Shown one piece after another: positions 1 through 5,748 of a stretch of DNA of 5,748 nt. The number at the start of each line of letters is the position of its first letter. Position 1 is the stretch's first letter. A program made the translations under genes and the position numbers. The notes under the pieces are model-generated. The model had not been told where the DNA came from and ran no database searches. It saw nothing but the letters and a program-made list of their open reading frames with translations. Source of the stretch: Dysgonamonadaceae bacterium (GTDB lineage: Bacteria; Bacteroidota; Bacteroidia; Bacteroidales; Azobacteroidaceae); the NCBI GenBank assembly GCA_031284225.1, contig JAITAH010000055.1, positions 1-5,748 of the forward strand, in the 5' to 3' direction.

Positions 1-695
1 TGTTGCCAAGTGGCAAGTACGGTAGCATTGTTTTCTGTTTCAAAATTCACTACAATATTGGGGTCGCCACTGTAACTGAAAGTAGTCAAATCCCACATCG
101 AGTTGTGGTCTTCTTTATATCCCGAACCTATCAGATTGTACACTTTTTTAGAAGTTCCTTCCGTTAAATCAGGTGTCATTCCTTCGTATAGAAAATCTTC
201 CGAATGGTCGTAACTGCTTCCGATAATCGTATTGACACCCCAAACTTCAGTGTTATCGCTTCCCGCTCCATCTCCCTTAATTCCGGGAAATCTCGTTGTG
301 CGCTCTAAATTTACCAAATAGCGGGTAGCGTGATTTGTCAATAACAGATTACCGCCCGCTTGATAGTAATTTTTCATTTTGTTCAAAACGGTGCCTTCGG
401 TCAGTACGCTTGGCAATCCGTCACCAATACCTACTCGGTCAATCGCAATCCAAACGGCAGCATATTGGCTTAAATCCCAATTACCAGCATCTGACGTGGA
501 AAGAATTGTGCCTGTTGGCGCAGGATATTCTGCTGCAAACCAAGTAGCGGCGGCTTTTTCGTCATCATCACCATTTGCCTGTAAATCAGCCAAAGAAGCG
601 GCTGTTGTAACAAAAGCAATCTTGTTTTCTGCATTTACAACGTTTGTTGCAAGCATTGCGGCAAGAGCCGTTAGTAATAATCTAATGTTTTTCAT
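1..695 (-). CDS. Secreted DUF4960-family protein, 3' end outside window
   Basis: The frame is open from the ATG at 695 to the left edge with no stop, giving 231 residues; the C-terminus is missing. The N-terminus is a type I signal peptide: MKN-I-R, a hydrophobic core LLLTALAAMLA at residues 6-16, and likely cleavage after VNA (residue 22). There is no lipobox cysteine, so it is probably periplasmic or secreted rather than a canonical surface lipoprotein. The mature part matches what I know of the Bacteroidota DUF4960 family: a strand ending in IAIDRVGIGDG (83-93), then the helix-strand NYYQAGGNLLLTNHATRYL (109-127), WGVNTIIG, SSYDHSEDF, KEDHNSMWDL and TVLATWQQ near the edge. The alternating strands and the AGGNLLLTNHAT turn resemble class I glutamine amidotransferase/ThuA-like folds, which is an inference; no catalytic Cys is visible. 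It lies downstream of susCD and in the same direction, probably in the same operon, which suggests a role in glycan handling. The biochemical function is unknown to me. The family call is fairly sure and the role is not. Confidence 0.85.
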   Translation of the reverse strand, partial: MKNIRLLLTALAAMLATNVVNAENKIAFVTTAASLADLQANGDDDEKAAATWFAAEYPAPTGTILSTSDAGNWDLSQYAAVWIAIDRVGIGDGLPSVLTEGTVLNKMKNYYQAGGNLLLTNHATRYLVNLERTTRFPGIKGDGAGSDNTEVWGVNTIIGSSYDHSEDFLYEGMTPDLTEGTSKKVYNLIGSGYKEDHNSMWDLTTFSYSGDPNIVVNFETENNATVLATWQ

Positions 696-707
696 CTTTG
701 TAATATA

Positions 708-721
708 TTTAAATATTTAAA
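708..721. repeat. 14-bp AT-only perfect palindrome in a short spacer
   Basis: The bases tttaaatatttaaa read the same on both strands. They lie in the 37-base AT-rich gap (696-732) between the small YTG ORF and the DUF4960 gene, ending 13 bases before the latter's ATG. No TAnnTTTG-type Bacteroidota -7 box is seen in this gap. The palindrome could be an AT-rich leader that keeps the start codon unstructured, or chance in AT-rich DNA. Regulatory meaning is not supported. Confidence 0.3.
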
Positions 722-732
722 CTGGATATGTT

Positions 733-1029
733 TTATTGAATCCGTATTTCAAATGTGGCTTCGTTTTTGCCGGTGTAATGCCCTATGCCTATTACCGTTA
801 CTTTGGCGTTGGGGTTGGGGGCGATGTTGTTTTCGTAGCGTTTGTAGTAATCTACGCCTTCTTCCAGCTTCACAGTGCCGAGATCGGGGTCGCCGGCGGC
901 GGCAAGTTCAGGGTAATTTGCCAGCAGAACGTTGCCGTAGTCCTGAATGTAATTGATTATCTGTTGATGATAATCAATGTGTCCTTCTACTGTATATTTT
1001 GTGGCAATGGGAGTTTCAAATATTAACAT
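733..1029 (-). CDS. Small protein with one YTG-type Ig-like repeat; possible 3' gene remnant
   Basis: The ORF encodes 98 residues from the ATG at 1029 to a TAA at 733-735. A TTG at 1065 is an alternative start, and the frame stays open upstream to a stop at 1213-1215, but no other ATG occurs there. Residues about 50-96 look like the second half of the short Ig-like repeat found in many Bacteroidota surface proteins: KLEEGVDYYKRYENN (54-68), then AKVTVIGIGHYTGKNEATF (75-93), matching the family pattern 'G-DY-v-Y-NN-...-a-VtitG-GnYTG...atF-i'. The N-terminal half (YTVEGHIDYHQQIINYIQDYG) is not recognised. No signal peptide or lipobox is present in any plausible start, although such repeats normally sit in exported proteins. 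The slot directly after susD is where SusE-like or other surface glycan-binding proteins are usually encoded. I infer either a truncated 3' end of such a gene or a small accessory protein. It is probably co-transcribed with susCD. Confidence 0.5.
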   Translation of the reverse strand: MLIFETPIATKYTVEGHIDYHQQIINYIQDYGNVLLANYPELAAAGDPDLGTVKLEEGVDYYKRYENNIAPNPNAKVTVIGIGHYTGKNEATFEIRIQ

Positions 1030-1137
1030 ATTGCGTATAATTTTAATCGTTTCTGTTCTTTTCAATTTTTCTTTCCGTAAAATGGAGCGGAACGTGTTCT
1101 TTAGGAATACGAAATAAATAATTTGTAATGGTTTTAC

Positions 1138-1241
1138 AGACAGAAGACAAAAGATTAAAGAAGAGAGACAAAGATTTACAAGACCGGAAGACGTCCTTTT
1201 GTCTCTCTTTATCTATGTCTGTCTTCTTTTGTCTTTTGTCT
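1138..1241. repeat. Long imperfect inverted repeat (GACAAAAG-rich) between susD and the next ORF
   Basis: Two nested pairs of arms are visible. The outer arms 1138-1153 (agacagaagacaaaag) and 1226-1241 (cttttgtcttttgtct) are complementary at 15 of 16 positions. The inner arms 1161-1172 (aagagagacaaa) and 1198-1209 (tttgtctctctt) are perfectly complementary over 12 bp, enclosing a 25-base loop that contains gacgtc. The unpaired segments between stems are 7 and 16 bases, so the fold would be a long stem with an asymmetric internal loop. Transcribed leftward it begins 17 bases after the susD stop. It lacks the trailing U-tract of a classical intrinsic terminator. It could be a weak terminator or attenuator, an RNA-stability element that raises susCD over downstream genes, or a non-autonomous mobile repeat. 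Bases 1066-1137, between the repeat and the next ORF, show nothing else I can name. Confidence 0.6.
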
Positions 1242-1258
1242 AACATCTTGTAAGGCAA

Positions 1259-3019
1259 CTATTCGCTGACTGTATATTTCGGATTCTGCGTATATTTTCC
1301 CTGCGCAAAGTCGATTTGATTTTGCGGAATCGGAAAATATTCGTCCTTGCCTGCTACAAACTGTGAATTTTGATAGTAGGTGCGCAACGTTTTTTCGGCA
1401 GCGAAATACTGATTCAGCACATCGGCGGCAACGCCCCAGCGCACGAGGTCGAAAAAGCGTTCGCCTTCCATTGCCAATTCGAGTTTGCGCTCGAAACGCA
1501 AGGCTTGGCGGGCGTAATTTTGCGACCAAGCGCAGTTTGCACCGTCTTCGTAAAGCGTTACCTGATATTTTTCGGCGTCGCCTTCTCTTCCGAACAACTG
1601 TACATATTTGCTGTCTTGGACGCGTTGACGAATTTGATTTATCAACGGCAATGCTTCTGATTGACGACCGAGTTCAATCAATGCTTCCGCCTTCCAAAGT
1701 AATACATCGGCATAACGGATATTCAGCCAGTTGAGTGCCGAGCCGCCCCAGGGCCAGCCCTTTACCATATACGGCGAATTGGGCGATTCAATTCCTTTTT
1801 TGTTGGCAAATACACCGTAGGTGGCATTGTCGCGCACCCAGTTTCCGGCGTATGCTTCCGGCGTATAATCTTTCCAGCGAATTTCAGGGCGACCAACAGT
1901 AAAATCTAAACGCGGGTCGATGGTAAATGTCCTGCTCTGTTGCAGATTCAGCTTGCCACCCGTAATGTTCGGTGCGTTGTTGAATGTGTCAAAGAGCGGA
2001 AGACCTGTTGTTTTGTCGGTTTTATACGAATTGACCAGTGTTTGCGAGGGTTGGAAAAAACCGTCGCCGCCGTAAGCCGGTCCGCGCGGCACATTAAGCA
2101 AGTTGCTCCAATTGATACGTCCGTAAGTAGTGCCGTCATCAATAGAATATTCTGTACCGAAAACAGTTTCAACGCCGTGTTCGTGTTTCACTTCGTACAG
2201 ATTTTGAAAATCGGGCAACAAATTGAAGCCGCCCAAAGCGACCGAGTCGCAGTAATCAACCGTTTTTTGCAGTAAATCCTCATCAATATCTGTTACCGCG
2301 TGCGTTTCATCGTTTTGTTTGTAAGCGCGATAGAGATTGACTTTTGCAATGTAGGCATAAGCGGCGTATTTCGTGATACGTCCCAAATCCGATTGCGTGT
2401 AGGGCAACAGCGAGACGGCGCGTTCAAAATCCTGCGAGAATTTTTCTAAAAGTTCATCGCGTGAAAATTCTGTATTCGACACATTTACATATTCTTCGAG
2501 TGGAAGATTTTCGTCGTAATACGGAATACGGTTGAATAACCGTTGCCATTCAAAAAAGAAATGGGTACGCAGAAAAAGTATTTCGCCGGTACGGGAATTT
2601 TTCTGCGGATAATCTTCTTCGGACAAAGTATTTAGCACGCGCAAAGCATTGTTGCAACGCTGAACGCTGATTGACAAGTGCCACCATTTGCGGTCGAGCA
2701 AGCCATTATTTGCATACACGCCGGTAAATGTTTCAAAAGCGTGAAATTCCCAAAGGTCGCCAACGCCGCCACCGCCTTTGTAGGCAGTTTCGGCGCGAAC
2801 ATCGCCATAAACCCAATTGGTAGTGGGCGCGTAAAAGGCATGTTCTACGTCTTCGGGTCCGCCCAAGGCAGAATAGGCTGCAATGCAAAGCCCGTCCACC
2901 CAATCTGCCGACATATCGGCATCAGTCAGTTTTCCCTGCGGATTAACATCAAGGAAATCGTCTGTGCAAGCCGTAAAAAGTGCGGCTGCTGTCAATATCG
3001 TTAAAAATATCTTTTTCAT
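1259..3019 (-). CDS. SusD/RagB-family surface glycan-binding lipoprotein
   Basis: This is a complete gene of 586 residues. I chose the ATG at 3019 (MKKIFLTILTAAALFTAC) because it gives a clean lipoprotein signal; upstream ATGs at 3025 and 3046 would add non-signal residues, and the latter overlaps the susC stop. The lipobox FTAC places the lipidated cysteine at residue 18, followed by TDD, an acidic stretch like the Bacteroidota surface-export signal. Typical SusD landmarks follow: FLDVNPQG (22-29), NWVYGDVRAETAYKGG (68-83), RCNNALRVLN (121-130), the TPR-like helices RITKYAAYAYIAKVNLYRAY (214-233), LNWLNIRYADVLLWKAEAL (429-447), FERKLELAMEGERFFDLVRW (509-528), and the C-terminal EYFPIPQNQI (560-569). 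Family length and order are normal. SusD proteins cap the SusC barrel at the outer membrane and bind oligosaccharides before import. It starts 13 bases after the susC stop, so the pair is an operon and probably translationally coupled. The ligand cannot be predicted from these residues. Confidence 0.96.
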   Translation of the reverse strand: MKKIFLTILTAAALFTACTDDFLDVNPQGKLTDADMSADWVDGLCIAAYSALGGPEDVEHAFYAPTTNWVYGDVRAETAYKGGGGVGDLWEFHAFETFTGVYANNGLLDRKWWHLSISVQRCNNALRVLNTLSEEDYPQKNSRTGEILFLRTHFFFEWQRLFNRIPYYDENLPLEEYVNVSNTEFSRDELLEKFSQDFERAVSLLPYTQSDLGRITKYAAYAYIAKVNLYRAYKQNDETHAVTDIDEDLLQKTVDYCDSVALGGFNLLPDFQNLYEVKHEHGVETVFGTEYSIDDGTTYGRINWSNLLNVPRGPAYGGDGFFQPSQTLVNSYKTDKTTGLPLFDTFNNAPNITGGKLNLQQSRTFTIDPRLDFTVGRPEIRWKDYTPEAYAGNWVRDNATYGVFANKKGIESPNSPYMVKGWPWGGSALNWLNIRYADVLLWKAEALIELGRQSEALPLINQIRQRVQDSKYVQLFGREGDAEKYQVTLYEDGANCAWSQNYARQALRFERKLELAMEGERFFDLVRWGVAADVLNQYFAAEKTLRTYYQNSQFVAGKDEYFPIPQNQIDFAQGKYTQNPKYTVSE

Positions 3020-3032
3020 TTCCATCAAATTT

Positions 3033-5748
3033 TTAGAGTGAAACATTTAAGCCGAAAGTAACGGTACGCGGTATGGGATACGGATAACCTAAGGCTTCGG
3101 GGTCGGGCCCGGAGTATTTCGTGATTGTAAACAAATCTTGTGCTTGAATATAAAAACGCACATTTTCTATTTTTGCGTTTTGCAACAGTTTTTTCGGCAG
3201 GGTATAACCGATTTGTGCGTTTTTCAATTTCAGATACGAAGCGTCTTCAATCCAATATTCCGAAAGCCGTCCTTCGTCGTTGGCATTGGTGGAAGTGAGC
3301 ATCGGAATATCCGAATCGGGATTGGTTTCGGGGTGAAAAGCATCAAGCAATCGGGTGCTGTGGTTGCCTGTCCACAGTTGGAAAAAATCGGTGTAATATT
3401 TTGAATTGTTGAACGCTTTGCGTACCATTCCTGTGAAATAAAATGCGCAATCAAAGTTCTTGTAAGTAAGTGCGATATTCAGACCGCCGATAAATTTCGG
3501 CTGGTCGCTGCCGAGCCAAGTGCGGTCTTTGTCGTCGATAACGTTATCGTCGTTGAGGTTGGCGTAGCGGATACGTCCGATACCTGCTCCCGCTTGTGTA
3601 ATTCCGTCATTCAGGTCTTCGGCGGTGCGGTAAAGTCCTTTGGTTTTGTAGCCCATCCACGAACCAAGTTCTTGTCCGATAATGGAATTTCCCGGAATAC
3701 CGCTACCCCAAGTATATTTAATGTCTTCGGGCAAGTCGGTTACAATGGTGCGGTTGGCTGTTCCGGTAAATGTGAGTTCGTAGCCGAAATCCTTACCCGC
3801 TTTATCGCGCCATGTAATGGAGCCTTCCAAACCTTTCGCTTCCAAAGCTGCACCGTTGTAAGCCATATAGCCGCCTTCGCCAATGGTGGCGATATAGGGG
3901 CGGGAAATCAACATTCCGTCTGTATTTTTCAAAAAGGCGTCAACAGAAAATACCAAGCGGTTTTTTAACATAGCAGCATCCAAACCAATATTAGTTTGCG
4001 TGGTAACTTCCCACTCGATATTCGGATTGCCTGTAAATTCTTTCAATACACCTGCGGGAATATTTCCCTGATTGATTCCCGAAATATCGTATCCGCCGGA
4101 AGTAAAATCGGTGTAATAACGCGAATAGGCGGCGTAATCGTCCAACTGGTCGTTGCCGTTTTTACCCCAAGAGGCGCGAAGTTTCAGGTCGTCAAACACT
4201 TTTACATTTTCCATAAAACTTTCGCTGCTGATACGCCAACCTGCCGTAACGCCGGGCAATGTTACCGAGCGACCTTGAAAGCGCGAAGAAGCGTCGTTAC
4301 GCAAGGTAGCCGAAAGAAGATAACGGTTGTCGTAAGCGTAATTGACTTTACCGAAATAGGAACGCAAACGGGTTTTGTAGCCCGAACCGTTGTTCAACTG
4401 CTTGCCGTCGCCGTTGTTCAGGTAACGGTAATCCAATGCTTCGGTTATGTAATCTTCGCGTTTGCCGCTAATCCAACGCCCTGCATTTTCTTTGGCTTCC
4501 GTTCCCGCCAAAAGGTTAATGGCGTTTTTGCCGATATTGAAATTGTAGGTAAGGGTATTACTCCAAACCCATTCCTGTGCGGCTTCTGCATAAGCATACA
4601 AAGAATTTTTGTCGGACATGCGGCTGGTTCCTTCCTGCCATTTCGGTTCAAAGTTGCTTTCAAACTTATCGCGGTAGTTGATACCGAAGTTGCTGCGAAA
4701 AACAAGATTTTTCACAGGTTCGATTTCCAAAAACATATTTCCAAAAATGCGCCACTGGTTTAAATAATTGTCTTTTTGCTGATTAACAAGGCGAACCGGA
4801 TTGGGTTTGTCGCCCAAGCCGCTTGTGGGTCCGGCATAACCGCCGTAAATATCATAAACAGGAATAAGCGGGTGTTGTGCAATAAGCAATTCTTCAATGC
4901 CATCGGATTTCAGTACTTCTTTCCATTTGCTGATATTCAGGTTTTCGCCCACGCGAATACGGTTTTCCCAAAGTTTGTAAGTGGAATTGAGGCGTACATT
5001 GAAACGTTCAAAATTGGTTTCTTTTATCAAACCGTCTTGGTCAAAATAATTGATAGAAAACAAAGTGGAAGCGTTTTTGGTAGCGTTTGCTACGCTCAAA
5101 TTGTAGTTTTGCAATACGGCGGGTTTGTAAATTTCGTTTGCCCAGTTGGTGTTGCCTGCACGCATTGTTTGTTGGGCGTCGATAAATTCGGGGATTACAG
5201 GCGTTTCGCCGTTGCCGTACTGGTCGTGGGCGGGCGTTAAGCCGTCGTTTTGATAGGCTTTCCAATATATATCGCCCCATTGCAGCGCATCGAGCATTTT
5301 GATAGGACTGTGGTGAAACTGTCCGGTTAATTGCATATTGAAGTTCACTTTGGTTTTACCCTCTGCCGCTTTTTTAGTGGTAACGATAATCACGCCGTTG
5401 GCAGCCTGAATACCGTAAATAGCGGCAGAAGCAGCATCTTTCAACACCTGAATACTTTCTACGTCCTGCGAATTGAGCAGCGTAGCAATATTGTCGCGGG
5501 TGGGTACGCCGTCGATAATATAGAGCGGACTGCTGTTGTTGATAGTGGTAATACCACGCACGAGCGTTCCTGTGCTTGTGCCGCCCGGCTGTCCGTCGGT
5601 AGAGATATTTACACCCGGAACACGTCCTTGCAAACTTGTCATCACGTTTCCACTCGGAATACTTTCAATATCTTTCAGTTTCACGACCGAAACCGCACCT
5701 GTAATATCGGCTTTCTTTTCGGTGGTGTAACCGGTAACGACCACTTCG
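3033..5748 (-). CDS. SusC/RagA-family TonB-dependent outer-membrane transporter, 5' end outside window
   Basis: The frame is open from the right edge to a TAA at 3033-3035, giving 904 full codons. The first visible residues, EVVVTGY, are the TonB-box-like segment that follows the N-terminal CarboxypepD-regulatory-like domain. That domain, the signal peptide and the true start therefore lie beyond 5748, probably a little over 100 residues away; the GTG at 5744 is internal. The plug follows, with SLQGRVPGVNI, VRGITTINNSSPLYIIDGVP and the SusC signature DVESIQVLKDAASAAIYG then IQAANGVIIVTTK (5373-5465). The rest is beta-barrel: alternating aromatic strands, SATLRNDASSRFQG, a WEVTTQTNIGLDAAM strand, an acidic loop NLNDDNVIDDKDR (3522-3560), and a C-terminal end PRTVTFGLNVSL. 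The protein imports glycan oligomers across the outer membrane using TonB-ExbBD energy, with the SusD partner encoded immediately downstream as its lid. No frameshift is seen. The promoter and any sigma/anti-sigma or hybrid two-component regulator are outside the window. Confidence 0.97.
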   Translation of the reverse strand, partial: EVVVTGYTTEKKADITGAVSVVKLKDIESIPSGNVMTSLQGRVPGVNISTDGQPGGTSTGTLVRGITTINNSSPLYIIDGVPTRDNIATLLNSQDVESIQVLKDAASAAIYGIQAANGVIIVTTKKAAEGKTKVNFNMQLTGQFHHSPIKMLDALQWGDIYWKAYQNDGLTPAHDQYGNGETPVIPEFIDAQQTMRAGNTNWANEIYKPAVLQNYNLSVANATKNASTLFSINYFDQDGLIKETNFERFNVRLNSTYKLWENRIRVGENLNISKWKEVLKSDGIEELLIAQHPLIPVYDIYGGYAGPTSGLGDKPNPVRLVNQQKDNYLNQWRIFGNMFLEIEPVKNLVFRSNFGINYRDKFESNFEPKWQEGTSRMSDKNSLYAYAEAAQEWVWSNTLTYNFNIGKNAINLLAGTEAKENAGRWISGKREDYITEALDYRYLNNGDGKQLNNGSGYKTRLRSYFGKVNYAYDNRYLLSATLRNDASSRFQGRSVTLPGVTAGWRISSESFMENVKVFDDLKLRASWGKNGNDQLDDYAAYSRYYTDFTSGGYDISGINQGNIPAGVLKEFTGNPNIEWEVTTQTNIGLDAAMLKNRLVFSVDAFLKNTDGMLISRPYIATIGEGGYMAYNGAALEAKGLEGSITWRDKAGKDFGYELTFTGTANRTIVTDLPEDIKYTWGSGIPGNSIIGQELGSWMGYKTKGLYRTAEDLNDGITQAGAGIGRIRYANLNDDNVIDDKDRTWLGSDQPKFIGGLNIALTYKNFDCAFYFTGMVRKAFNNSKYYTDFFQLWTGNHSTRLLDAFHPETNPDSDIPMLTSTNANDEGRLSEYWIEDASYLKLKNAQIGYTLPKKLLQNAKIENVRFYIQAQDLFTITKYSGPDPEALGYPYPIPRTVTFGLNVSL

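Noticed and set aside
335..720. Two overlapping plus-strand frames (335-547 and 379-720)
   Set aside because: Both are antisense to the DUF4960 gene, whose minus-strand frame is continuous over 231 codons with a signal peptide and family motifs.
696..760. Bacteroidota promoter (TTTG...TAnnTTTG) before the DUF4960 gene
   Set aside because: I searched the minus strand by eye and found no TAnnTTTG with a suitably spaced TTTG; read-through from susCD is the simpler explanation.
736..1026. Plus-strand open frame of 96 codons opposite the YTG ORF
   Set aside because: The translation is hydrophobic and domain-less, while the minus strand shows the recognisable YTG repeat and agrees in direction with all the neighbours.
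1138..1241. Inverted repeat as a classical rho-independent terminator or a CRISPR unit
   Set aside because: There is no U-tract after the stem in the direction of transcription, the stem is AT-rich with an internal loop, and there are no regularly spaced repeats with unique spacers.
1043..1258. Minus-strand frame of 71 codons across the inverted repeat
   Set aside because: It starts with TTG, is Lys/Arg/Ser-rich because it translates the GACAAAAG repeats, and has no domain or signal peptide.
3020..3046. Longer SusD start nine codons upstream (MFHSKNLME...)
   Set aside because: It would overlap the susC stop and push the lipoprotein signal inward; the MKK start at 3019 gives a normal signal peptide length.
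3996..4763. Plus-strand open frame of 255 codons antisense to susC
   Set aside because: It lies wholly inside the susC coding region on the opposite strand; the product is Val/Phe-rich with no recognisable domain, as expected of an antisense shadow. The minus-strand frame carries clear SusC motifs.

Overview
This window looks like part of a polysaccharide-utilisation locus (PUL) from a Bacteroidota genome, most likely Bacteroidales. The sequence basis is a tandem SusC-like TonB-dependent transporter and SusD-like lipoprotein pair, a SusD lipobox followed by an acidic surface-export signal, AT-rich gene starts without clear Shine-Dalgarno motifs, and a downstream DUF4960 protein. The species cannot be named from this window alone.

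All genes read leftward on the minus strand, so transcription enters from the right edge. Positions 5748-3033 hold a susC-like gene. Its start lies outside the window, and the visible part begins at the TonB-box-like EVVVTGY just before the plug. After 13 bases comes a complete susD-like gene (3019-1259). A 229-base gap follows (1258-1030). It contains a long imperfect inverted repeat rich in GACAAAAG/GTCTTTTG (1138-1241). Next is a small ORF (1029-733) whose C-terminal half resembles one 'GxGxYTG' immunoglobulin-like repeat of Bacteroidota surface proteins, but which has no signal peptide. It is either a small accessory protein or the 3' remnant of a larger surface-protein gene. After 37 AT-rich bases comes a secreted DUF4960-family protein (695 to the left edge), whose 3' end is outside the window.

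The SusC and SusD products should form the usual outer-membrane lid-and-barrel importer, with SusD binding a glycan on the cell surface and SusC importing it with TonB energy. The DUF4960 protein and the small ORF occupy the slots where such operons carry additional glycan-binding or surface proteins. The substrate cannot be read from the window. Fructan is a tentative idea only, based on an uncertain recollection that DUF4960 genes occur near GH32 loci.

There are no tRNAs, rRNAs, CRISPR arrays, transposase genes or recognisable promoters. The core of the window is a standard PUL. The less ordinary parts are the inverted-repeat element, the signal-less YTG ORF beside it, and the poorly characterised DUF4960 protein.
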